From Desulfobacterales bacterium (GTDB taxonomy: Bacteria > Desulfobacterota > Desulfobacteria > Desulfobacterales > JAUCGF01), in NCBI GenBank assembly GCA_029940345.1, contig JAOZRC010000092.1, positions 1-12,247 of the forward strand: a stretch of DNA of 12,247 bases. Direction: 5' to 3'. Below, in pieces: positions 6,179 to 12,247 of the stretch (position 1 is the first letter of the stretch; the number at the start of each line of letters is the position of its first letter). A model generated the notes under the pieces. It was given only the letters and a program-made list of their open reading frames with translations, was not told the origin of the DNA and ran no database searches. The translations under genes were made by a program, and so were the position numbers.

Positions 6179-6269
6179 GTCATAAGATGCATTCCGCCGG
6201 GATATCTGCCCCATATAGGGTTGTTCACTCTCGTTATATTAAGGTATAGTTTACCAAAGGAAAACAAAT

Positions 6270-7400
6270 TTGCGCAACTTATATATCAATCGGTTAACAC
6301 AGTTCCGAAAATTACTTACCCAGGAAGAGTTCGACACGTTCTTGGTTCTGATTGAGGAAAATCGACGCTATTTAAGCGGTTTTACCGGTGAAGACCACTC
6401 TTTTGACGAATCGGCCGGTGCGTTATTGATTAGCGCGTCAAACGCTGTGTTAGCAACCGATTCAAGATTTGAATTACAAGCCCGCAACGAGGTGGAAAAG
6501 CAAGAATTTGAAATTGTCAAATATGAAAAGGGGCTGGAAAAGACGTTGCCGGACATTTTAACCACAATGCACACCAAACGCCTGGGATTTGAAAGTGCAC
6601 GTTTATCGTATCTGGTACATCAAAAAACAGAACAAATACTCAAGTCCGATGGGCCGGAAGTCGAACTGATCCCTTCGGAAGCCATGGTTGAACACCTGCG
6701 CATCACCAAGGATGAAGATGAAATCGAGGCCACCCGCAAGGCATTGGCCATCGCTGAAACGGTGTTTGCGAAGGTATTCAAAACGCTGAAACCAGGAATG
6801 ACTGAAAAAGAAACGGCCTGGGAAATGGACAAAGCGATGCACGAAGCGGGTGCCGATTGTGTTTCGTTCGCCACAATTTGTGCATCCGGTCCTAATAGTG
6901 CGCTTCCCCATGCCATTCCCACGGATCGACGTTTGCAGGTCAACGAACCTGTTCTTTTTGACTGGGGTGCGCGTTTAAACGGGTACTGTTCCGATACGAC
7001 ACGAACAATTGTTTTGGGAACACCGGACGACTTATTTACAAAAGTGTATACAACGGTGCGTGACGCCCAGCGTTTCGCGATTGATGCGATCCGATCGGGC
7101 GTCACCGGCAAGGCGGTTGATGAAGTCGCCCGCAGTCACATTGACAGCAACGGCTTTAAAGATAAATTCGGCCACGGACTCGGGCACGGCACCGGTTTGG
7201 CCGTGCATGAAGGTCCGCGTTTAAGTCGTCTTTATGATAAACCGCTTGGCACAGGCATGATCGTGACCGTAGAGCCCGGAATCTACCTTCCCGGTTGGGG
7301 CGGTGTGCGTATCGAAAATCAGGTGGTTGTTCGTGAAAACGGCGCTGAAGTGCTGAATACATTGGACACCGCTCTTTTAGCATGTGATGTCAAAGGGTGA
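6270..7400 (+). CDS. Xaa-Pro aminopeptidase, M24B family, TTG start
   Basis: A 376-residue cytoplasmic metallopeptidase that removes an N-terminal residue preceding proline. The N-terminal creatinase-like domain (about 1-130) has the usual RLTQFRKLL and YLSGFTGED motifs. The C-terminal pita-bread domain carries all five metal ligands: Asp231 (LFDWGA), Asp242 (CSDTTRT), His306 (GHGLGHGTG), Glu335 (VTVEPGIYLP) and Glu349 (VRIENQ). His302 and the His of AVHEG correspond to the substrate-contacting histidines. It binds two divalent metals, usually Mn2+ or Co2+. No ATG gives a full-length protein; TTG at 6270 with AAAGG 9 bp before it matches the expected family N-terminus. A short gap of 91 bp follows the previous gene, so it could be read from the same transcript or its own promoter; none is convincing. 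It ends at the gene-free stretch before the TMEM43-like gene. Confidence 0.95.
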   Translation: MRNLYINRLTQFRKLLTQEEFDTFLVLIEENRRYLSGFTGEDHSFDESAGALLISASNAVLATDSRFELQARNEVEKQEFEIVKYEKGLEKTLPDILTTMHTKRLGFESARLSYLVHQKTEQILKSDGPEVELIPSEAMVEHLRITKDEDEIEATRKALAIAETVFAKVFKTLKPGMTEKETAWEMDKAMHEAGADCVSFATICASGPNSALPHAIPTDRRLQVNEPVLFDWGARLNGYCSDTTRTIVLGTPDDLFTKVYTTVRDAQRFAIDAIRSGVTGKAVDEVARSHIDSNGFKDKFGHGLGHGTGLAVHEGPRLSRLYDKPLGTGMIVTVEPGIYLPGWGGVRIENQVVVRENGAEVLNTLDTALLACDVKG

Positions 7401-7410
7401 TAACCTTTGA
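7390..7410 (+). terminator. Weak hairpin over the aminopeptidase stop codon
   Basis: TCAAAGG (7390-7396) pairs perfectly with CCTTTGA (7404-7410) around a 7-base loop that contains the stop codon. The stem is short, AT-rich and not followed by a T run, so it is at best a weak or attenuating terminator. Confidence 0.2.
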
Positions 7411-7413
7411 AAC

Positions 7414-7527
7414 CGAACGTTCAACATCGAACATTGAACATCCAACATCGAATGAAGAATAATCGAACGTTGAAATAGGAAAATATGCAAAAATAGAATA
7501 GTCTTTGATTATTCATTGAACGTTCGA
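7414..7527. repeat. Degenerate CGAACGTTCAACAT-type short repeats
   Basis: Three units about 14 bp long stand head to tail: CGAACGTTCAACAT (7414-7427), CGAACATTGAACAT (7428-7441) and CCAACATCGAATGA (7442-7455). Two more relatives follow as an inverted pair, TCGAACGTTGAA (7463-7474) and TTGAACGTTCGA (7516-7527), which match 11 of 12. The block is not coding. Such AACATTGAACATCGAAC-like runs are common between genes in environmental deltaproteobacteria and some other phyla, in my recollection, and are one reason for the taxonomic guess. 7528-7599 shows nothing further. Confidence 0.6.
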
Positions 7528-7599
7528 TATTTGATTACGCGACTTGAATATGAACCCAAATACTTGGCAATTTCTGCTCAATTTTTTAAATCAGTGATC

Positions 7600-7850
7600 T
7601 TAATTCTACTTTGGTAACTTAAAAATAGCCACCTGTGCGCTTGCTATCAAATGTAGGGTGGGAAACGTTTTTCCGCTGACCTTGTTTATTGCTGATACCA
7701 ATGTGCAGCTCCGGCCATTTTTTTAACAATTATTTTTGCCCACCGTTTTTGTGTGAAATGGCAGGCATCGCCGATAAAGGTTGGCGCTGTATTCAAGATC
7801 CGTTTCCGGCGATGCCCACCTTACATATTAGCTTACCAAAGTAGAATTAA
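7600..7850. mobile_element. 251-bp MITE-like element with perfect 18-bp terminal inverted repeats
   Basis: TTAATTCTACTTTGGTAA at 7600-7617 and its exact reverse complement at 7833-7850 bound a 251-bp stretch with no gene. Further nested inverted pairs lie inside: ATGTAGGGTGGG (7651-7662) against CCCACCTTACAT (7815-7826), 11 of 12; GGCATCGCCG (7764-7773) against CGGCGATGCC (7807-7816), 10 of 10; and another CCCACC at 7739-7744. The GTAGGGTGGG/CCCACC core is reminiscent of a repeat type found in many environmental genomes. No transposase is present. The palindromic TTAA at each end hides any target duplication. The right end stops one base before the ribosome binding site of the TMEM43-like gene, so that gene's promoter must be inside the element or left of it. 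Confidence 0.65.
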
Positions 7851-7860
7851 TGAGGAGAAA

Positions 7861-9354
7861 ATGAAAAAAAATTCGATTCCCAAACATCCGAATAAACCCG
7901 GTTCGCTTAAATCAGGTGTGCTAATCACCGGCATTCTTCTTTTGTTGACCGCCCAGGCCCTTTTATATTTGAACGAAAATACCAATGCCAGGCACTGGCA
8001 GGCGATTGCTCAAAGCGGCGGCCCGGTGGTTCCCCTGACGCCTGGACAGGCGAACCCGGCCAACGATGGTAAACTGGTGTATATTAATGGGATCACTCAT
8101 ATCAGCAAACCGCTTGCAGATCCGCATTTTACACCGCCTTTGAAAGCGATCGCGCTGAAACGCCAGGTTGAAATATATCAATGGCAGGAGCGATATGAAA
8201 ATCAGGCCAAGAAAACGATTGATGGCGGTGTGGTAACGATGTCAGTTCCGACCTATACGAAAGTGTGGTCGTCCAAAATAATTGATTCATCGGCATTTAA
8301 AAAGCAAACTACGCATGCTAATCCGCGTAAAATGCGGTTCAAATCTAATATTATTCGCGCTTCGGAAATCAGTGTGGGCGGGTTCAAGCTTTCAGCCGGC
8401 CTTTCCGATCAACTTGATAATTACCAACAGATAAGCATCAACAGCAAAAAACATCTGCATGCACGCCTTAAAAGCCAGGTTCAATTATATAAAGATGGTT
8501 TATTTGTTGGCAATAATCCGCATAAACCCAAGATAGGTGATATGCGCGTGACTTTGTATGGTGTTCGTTTGAATGAAGTCAGTATTATAGCCAAGCAGGA
8601 AAGCAACACTTTGAAGCCCTATGTTACCAGTACGGGAAAACGTATCGAATTGCTTCGACTGGGACGTCATAACGCCGGGGATATGCTTCCGATGCCCAAA
8701 GCCGCGCCTTCATGGCTCATGTGGAGTATCCGCTTGGGCGGCTTTCTTTTAATCTATTTGGGGCTGATCCTGATTTTTAAAGCAGCGCCCGCGAGTGATC
8801 CGACGTCATCTGGCCTGTTTTTTAAAATTATATCTCGTTTGGCAGCGGCAGACCCCGGATTAAGCGCAATTCTAATTGCACCCGCACTGGTTTTACTCCC
8901 CATTGCAATTGCTTGGATTATACCGCAGCCGCTTTCGGGCGGTGTTCTTCTGGCAATTACCCTCCTTTTAGCCGTTGCCGCCGCATTTGCTTTAAAATGG
9001 CTCTCAGAGCCCTCAACACTCTCAGAACCCCAAATCGCCCTTACTCCTAAAAAAACCGAAACAAAGGTGCCTTCAACCGTAACAAATGCTCCGACCCAAA
9101 TATTAACGGCTTCGGATTGGCTCAAAAAAGGCCAGAAAATGTATGCGGAAGAAAATTATAAGGGCGCAATCGACGCTTTTGCCAGCGCTATTTATTTAGA
9201 TTCTGATTTGACCCTTGCTTATTATAATCGCGCCATCACTTATCAAAAAGCAGATCTGCCTAAACTTGCGATCATTGATTTAAAATCTGCCGCGCGTCTG
9301 GGACATAAAAGAACACAGGCATTCTTAAAAGCCAAAAAGATTGCCTGGGAATAG
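7861..9354 (+). CDS. TMEM43-family membrane protein with C-terminal TPR
   Basis: 497 residues. TM1 is at about 18-37 and is followed by a large extracytoplasmic domain (38-283) with the TMEM43/LUMA signature: PANDGKLVYINGITHISKPL, then LKRQVEIYQWQERYE, a WSSKIIDSSAF stretch, NPRKMRF and VGGFKLSAGL. Three more membrane helices lie at about 285-305, 335-354 and 361-378. A Ser/Thr/Pro/Lys linker leads to a TPR unit at about 417-497 (WLKKGQKMYAEENYKGAIDA, then LAYYNRAITYQ), which should sit in the cytoplasm. Human TMEM43 is a nuclear-envelope/ER protein; the function of bacterial members is unknown. ATG 7861 is chosen because GAGGAG (7852-7857) precedes it. An in-frame ATG at 7753 would add 36 residues encoded by the repeat element and is rejected. 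The exporter gene lies 151 bp downstream on the same strand. Confidence 0.88.
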   Translation: MKKNSIPKHPNKPGSLKSGVLITGILLLLTAQALLYLNENTNARHWQAIAQSGGPVVPLTPGQANPANDGKLVYINGITHISKPLADPHFTPPLKAIALKRQVEIYQWQERYENQAKKTIDGGVVTMSVPTYTKVWSSKIIDSSAFKKQTTHANPRKMRFKSNIIRASEISVGGFKLSAGLSDQLDNYQQISINSKKHLHARLKSQVQLYKDGLFVGNNPHKPKIGDMRVTLYGVRLNEVSIIAKQESNTLKPYVTSTGKRIELLRLGRHNAGDMLPMPKAAPSWLMWSIRLGGFLLIYLGLILIFKAAPASDPTSSGLFFKIISRLAAADPGLSAILIAPALVLLPIAIAWIIPQPLSGGVLLAITLLLAVAAAFALKWLSEPSTLSEPQIALTPKKTETKVPSTVTNAPTQILTASDWLKKGQKMYAEENYKGAIDAFASAIYLDSDLTLAYYNRAITYQKADLPKLAIIDLKSAARLGHKRTQAFLKAKKIAWE

Positions 9355-9449
9355 ATGCTTTGAGCGTGGCGTTAGCGGTTTGATTTATGTTCTGAATATT
9401 CTTGACCATCCATTTCTTTGCATATATAGGAAACTCGACAATACAACGT

Positions 9450-9477
9450 TTGAAGAATACAATTAAAATAGTATAAC
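9450..9477 (+). promoter_or_regulatory. Candidate sigma-70 promoter for the RND exporter
   Basis: TTGAAG (9450-9455), 16 bp, TATAAC (9472-9477) would start transcription near 9484, about 22 bases before the ATG. A second candidate is TTGACC (9402-9407), 17 bp, TATAGG (9425-9430). Both lie in the AT-rich gap 9355-9505. I see no Shine-Dalgarno before the exporter ATG at 9506, so its translation start is the family-based choice. Confidence 0.4.
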
Positions 9478-9505
9478 TTATTGAAATCGTAAATTAATTA
9501 ATGCT

Positions 9506-12037
9506 ATGATAAAAATTAAAGATAAACTGGTCCGTTGGTACGATACATTTGTTCTCGACCGTCCTGTTATGGTCATCTTAGGTCTTATGATCGTTATTGC
9601 CTTACTGGGTTACCAAGCTAAGGATTTCAATATAGATGCTTCCGCCGACACCCTGTTGCTGGAAAACGATAAAGATTTACGCTACGCCCGGGAAATCACT
9701 GACCGGTATGGTGTTTATGATTTTTTACTGATCTCTTATGCTCCCAAAAAGGGAGACCTGCTTGACGCCCAAAATCTCAAAACCATCGCCCGTATGCGCG
9801 ATGACTTAAAAAAACTTGACCCGGTCGAGTCAGTTATGACGATACTGGATGTCTCTCTTTTAGAAAGCCCGCCGGTGTCTTATAAAGATATATCCGGCAA
9901 TATCCCGAATTTAGAATCACCGACCATTGACAAAAAACTGGCACGGATTGAATTGCGCGACAGCCATTTTTACAGGGATCTGCTGGTTAGCCGCGATATG
10001 GGCACAACAGCGCTGATTGTAAATTTAAAAACAGACCCGGTTTACGCCAAATTGCTGGCAGAGCGTAATAAATATCTGGATAAAAAGGCGCTGGGTTCGT
10101 TATCGCCAACGGACGCCGCTCAATTAAAGGCGGTTGTAAAAAAAATGCGTACACAGACAGTGCGCATGAACGCTATCCAACATCGCAACATAAAAGCGAT
10201 AAGAACGATTATTGCGCAAAACCGCTCTCAGGCGGATATGTTTCTTGGCGGCATCAGCATGATCAGAGATGATATGATCACCTTTATTAAGAATGATCTT
10301 AAGATTTTCGGAGCGGGTGTTTTTATTCTCTTGGTGGTTATGCTGGGGTTCATTTTCAGGCGTATTCGATGGATTGTCCTGCCGATGCTATGCTGTTTTC
10401 TATCGGTGATTGCCATGATTGGGGTGTTGAGCGCTTTTGAGTGGGATGTCACCGTTATTTCCTCTAATTTTATATCGTTACAACTCATTATCACACTGGC
10501 GATTGTGGTTCACCTGGTCGTACGCTTTCGTGAATTTCAAAGCACCCTTCCGCAAGCCGACCTGCGCACTTTAGTTAAAAAAACAATCCACTCCAAATTT
10601 ATCCCCTGTCTTTATGCGGTGTTGACCACAATTGCCGGGTTTAGCTCCCTCATGTTCTGTGATATCAAGCCGGTTATCCATTTCGGATGGATGATGAGCG
10701 CCGGTATCCTTTTATCGCTGGCTCTGACGTTCGTATTGTTTCCGGCCGGTGTGATGCTTTTAAAAAAGGGCGAGAAACTTTCCCAAGTAAAATCTTCTAA
10801 TTTTTCGTTTACTGATTTATTAGCGCGGTTCACCCAATCGCACGGCCTTGCGATCATCATCGCAACGATTATATGCTCTATCTTGATTATTGCAGGCATC
10901 ACCCGTTTAAGAGCGGAAAACAGCTTTATCGACTACTTTAAGGAATCAACCGAAATCTATCAGGGGATGAAAGTTATTGATCTTAAATTGGGCGGCACCA
11001 CCCCGCTGGATGTAATTGTTCAATTCGATAGCTTTGAAGAAGAATCGGAACCGGAAAAAAATGAAATTTATGAAGAAGATGAGGAAGATGAAGCATTTTA
11101 CGCTGAACTTGATGCCGAGATGGAAGAGGAGGATGAAAATAAATACTGGTTCATGGATGACCGGATGAAGGTGGTCGAAGCCGTTCACGACTATCTCGAC
11201 GGGTTGCCTGAAACCGGCAAGGTACTTTCTTTGGGAACGCTGCTCAAAATCGCCCGCAAGCTTAACGATGGTAAATCTTTGGATAGCTTTGAATTGGCGG
11301 TTCTCTACACCAAATTGCCTGATGATTATAAAGATATGATTTTAATGCCTTTCGTTTCGTTTGAGAAAAATGAGGCGCGTTTTACCGTACGTATCAAGGA
11401 TTCAATGAAATCATTACAACGAGATCCCTTGTTGAAACAGATTAAGCATGATTTGGTTCAACAACTCAATCTGAAAAAGGATCGGGTCCGATTGGCCGGC
11501 GCTATGGTGTTGTACAATAATATGCTTCAAAGCCTGTTTGATTCTCAAATTAAAACCCTGGGTGTTGTTGCGCTGGCGCTGTCAGTAATGTTCCTGGTTC
11601 TTTTCAGATCGTTTAAGCTATCCCTGATCGCCCTGTTTCCCAACCTATTTTCAGCCGGCGCCGTATTGGGCGTCATGGGTTGGCTGGATATTCCGCTTGA
11701 TATGATGACCGTGACCATCGCGGCGATCAGTATCGGTATTGCGGTTGATAATACGATCCATTACATTCATCGGTTTCGGGAAGAAATCCGAACGGATAGC
11801 GATTATTATCAGACACTCTATCGATGCCACGGCAGCATCGGCCATGCCATGTATTACACCTCTATAACGATTATTATCGGTTTTTCAATTCTCATGCTGT
11901 CCAATTTCCGGCCAACGCTCTATTTCGGCCTGTTCACCGGTCTGGCAATGTTTATCGCGTTGATCGCTTCGCTGACGCTGCTGCCGCAACTTCTTATTTG
12001 GCTCAAACCGTTCGGACCGGATCGTGCGAGTGATTGA
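9506..12037 (+). CDS. RND-superfamily exporter (MMPL/COG1033 type) with an acidic insert
   Basis: 843 residues of the twofold RND architecture: TM1 (about 20-36), a large periplasmic loop, a first helix bundle from about 267, then a second membrane-loop-membrane half whose bundle begins near 685. The N-terminus has the usual FNIDASADTLLLENDKDLRY and RYGVYDFLLISY motifs. The second half carries GIAVDNTIHYIHRFREE with the proton-relay type Asp748. The matching site in the first half reads LAIVVHLVVRFREF (330-343), with no Asp there. Members move lipids, hopanoids or hydrophobic compounds using the proton gradient; the cargo here cannot be told. A long run at 511-545 of the second periplasmic loop has 21 Asp/Glu in 35 residues (EEDEEDEAFYAELDAEMEEE), which is unusual. 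Start ATG 9506 agrees with family N-termini despite no ribosome binding site. No membrane-fusion or outer-membrane partner is encoded nearby. Confidence 0.92.
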   Translation: MIKIKDKLVRWYDTFVLDRPVMVILGLMIVIALLGYQAKDFNIDASADTLLLENDKDLRYAREITDRYGVYDFLLISYAPKKGDLLDAQNLKTIARMRDDLKKLDPVESVMTILDVSLLESPPVSYKDISGNIPNLESPTIDKKLARIELRDSHFYRDLLVSRDMGTTALIVNLKTDPVYAKLLAERNKYLDKKALGSLSPTDAAQLKAVVKKMRTQTVRMNAIQHRNIKAIRTIIAQNRSQADMFLGGISMIRDDMITFIKNDLKIFGAGVFILLVVMLGFIFRRIRWIVLPMLCCFLSVIAMIGVLSAFEWDVTVISSNFISLQLIITLAIVVHLVVRFREFQSTLPQADLRTLVKKTIHSKFIPCLYAVLTTIAGFSSLMFCDIKPVIHFGWMMSAGILLSLALTFVLFPAGVMLLKKGEKLSQVKSSNFSFTDLLARFTQSHGLAIIIATIICSILIIAGITRLRAENSFIDYFKESTEIYQGMKVIDLKLGGTTPLDVIVQFDSFEEESEPEKNEIYEEDEEDEAFYAELDAEMEEEDENKYWFMDDRMKVVEAVHDYLDGLPETGKVLSLGTLLKIARKLNDGKSLDSFELAVLYTKLPDDYKDMILMPFVSFEKNEARFTVRIKDSMKSLQRDPLLKQIKHDLVQQLNLKKDRVRLAGAMVLYNNMLQSLFDSQIKTLGVVALALSVMFLVLFRSFKLSLIALFPNLFSAGAVLGVMGWLDIPLDMMTVTIAAISIGIAVDNTIHYIHRFREEIRTDSDYYQTLYRCHGSIGHAMYYTSITIIIGFSILMLSNFRPTLYFGLFTGLAMFIALIASLTLLPQLLIWLKPFGPDRASD

Positions 12038-12247
12038 TCTCTTTTCGGAAACTGTCAGGCCGCAGATGATGGCATCCACATTACAATACGGAATTTCATC
12101 AATATTTTCCATAAATTCTGACCATACATCATCGTTTTCAGATTTTTTTGATTCTATATTATTTTAAGTTTCAACAGACTCGGCCTCCTTACCCTGAACC
12201 GGCCTCTTGCAATTGCCTATTATATGAAAGAGGACTTGAGGACGCTA
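12038..12247. other. No confident gene after the exporter
   Basis: 210 bp to the window end without a supported gene. On the minus strand an ATG at 12112 opens a frame with a plausible-looking beginning (MENIDEIPYCNVDAIICGL), but it then runs antisense through the exporter's 3' end and has no ribosome binding site. A further minus-strand frame with 26 codons before a TAA at 12163-12165 is closed by a TAG at the window edge. These may be remnants of a decayed gene, or chance. No terminator with a T run is visible after the exporter stop. Confidence 0.35.

Noticed and set aside
6221..6250. TTGTTC-18-TATAGT as promoter of the aminopeptidase
   Set aside because: The transcript would start near 6257, inside the AAAGG ribosome binding site (6256-6260), so it could not serve this start well.
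7753..7860. In-frame upstream extension of the TMEM43-like protein from ATG 7753
   Set aside because: It is encoded by the inverted-repeat element, lacks family similarity, and a good ribosome binding site lies just before ATG 7861.
11885..12112. Minus-strand frame of 75 codons overlapping the exporter 3' end
   Set aside because: Mostly antisense to the exporter, no ribosome binding site, and a stop lies shortly upstream of the ATG. Only the first 25 or so codons look protein-like.

Overview
The window looks like chromosomal DNA from a Gram-negative bacterium. It carries a periplasmic lytic transglycosylase, a lipoprotein with a lipobox and an RND exporter. By eye the GC content is near the mid-40s percent. 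Degenerate 'GAACATTGAACATC'-type repeats and many small palindromic repeats between genes resemble those common in environmental Desulfobacterota, so I favour that group. This is an impression and no marker gene is present to prove it. I see no rRNA, tRNA, CRISPR array, transposase or phage gene.

Layout. 1-93: right end of a small repeated inverted-repeat element. 103-2875 (+): an unrecognised HTH/coiled-coil protein, a YrbG-type Ca2+/Na+ antiporter and an SLT-plus-LysM lytic transglycosylase; the last two lie 10 bp apart. 2876-3199: a convergent gap with a 103-bp MITE-like element. 3200-4228 (-): an isochorismatase-family hydrolase preceded on the same strand by a stand-alone CULT-domain protein, a bacterial relative of the thalidomide-binding domain of cereblon. 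4490-4909 (+): an exported four-EF-hand protein, divergent from the CULT gene. 4910-6178 (+): a strong-looking sigma-54 promoter, a nested palindrome, a glycine-zipper lipoprotein and a gamma-glutamylcyclotransferase-like protein, probably one operon. 6270-7400 (+): an M24B Xaa-Pro aminopeptidase. 7401-7860: 460 bp without a gene, with degenerate short repeats and then a 251-bp element with perfect 18-bp terminal inverted repeats that ends directly before the next ribosome binding site. 7861-9354 (+): a TMEM43-family membrane protein with a TPR tail. 9506-12037 (+): an RND/MMPL-type exporter with an unusually acidic insert. 12038-12247: no confident gene.

The most interesting part is 3200-4228. 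The CULT protein keeps all four zinc cysteines and the three-tryptophan cage at the spacing of human cereblon, plus the Asn-Pro-His ligand-site motif. It sits upstream of a Cys-hydrolase whose family often cleaves amides. That suggests, without proving, a small pathway that senses or handles cyclic imide or ureide compounds or modified proteins. The other genes are mostly envelope functions (calcium export, peptidoglycan turnover, lipoprotein, membrane proteins, exporter) with no single shared pathway.
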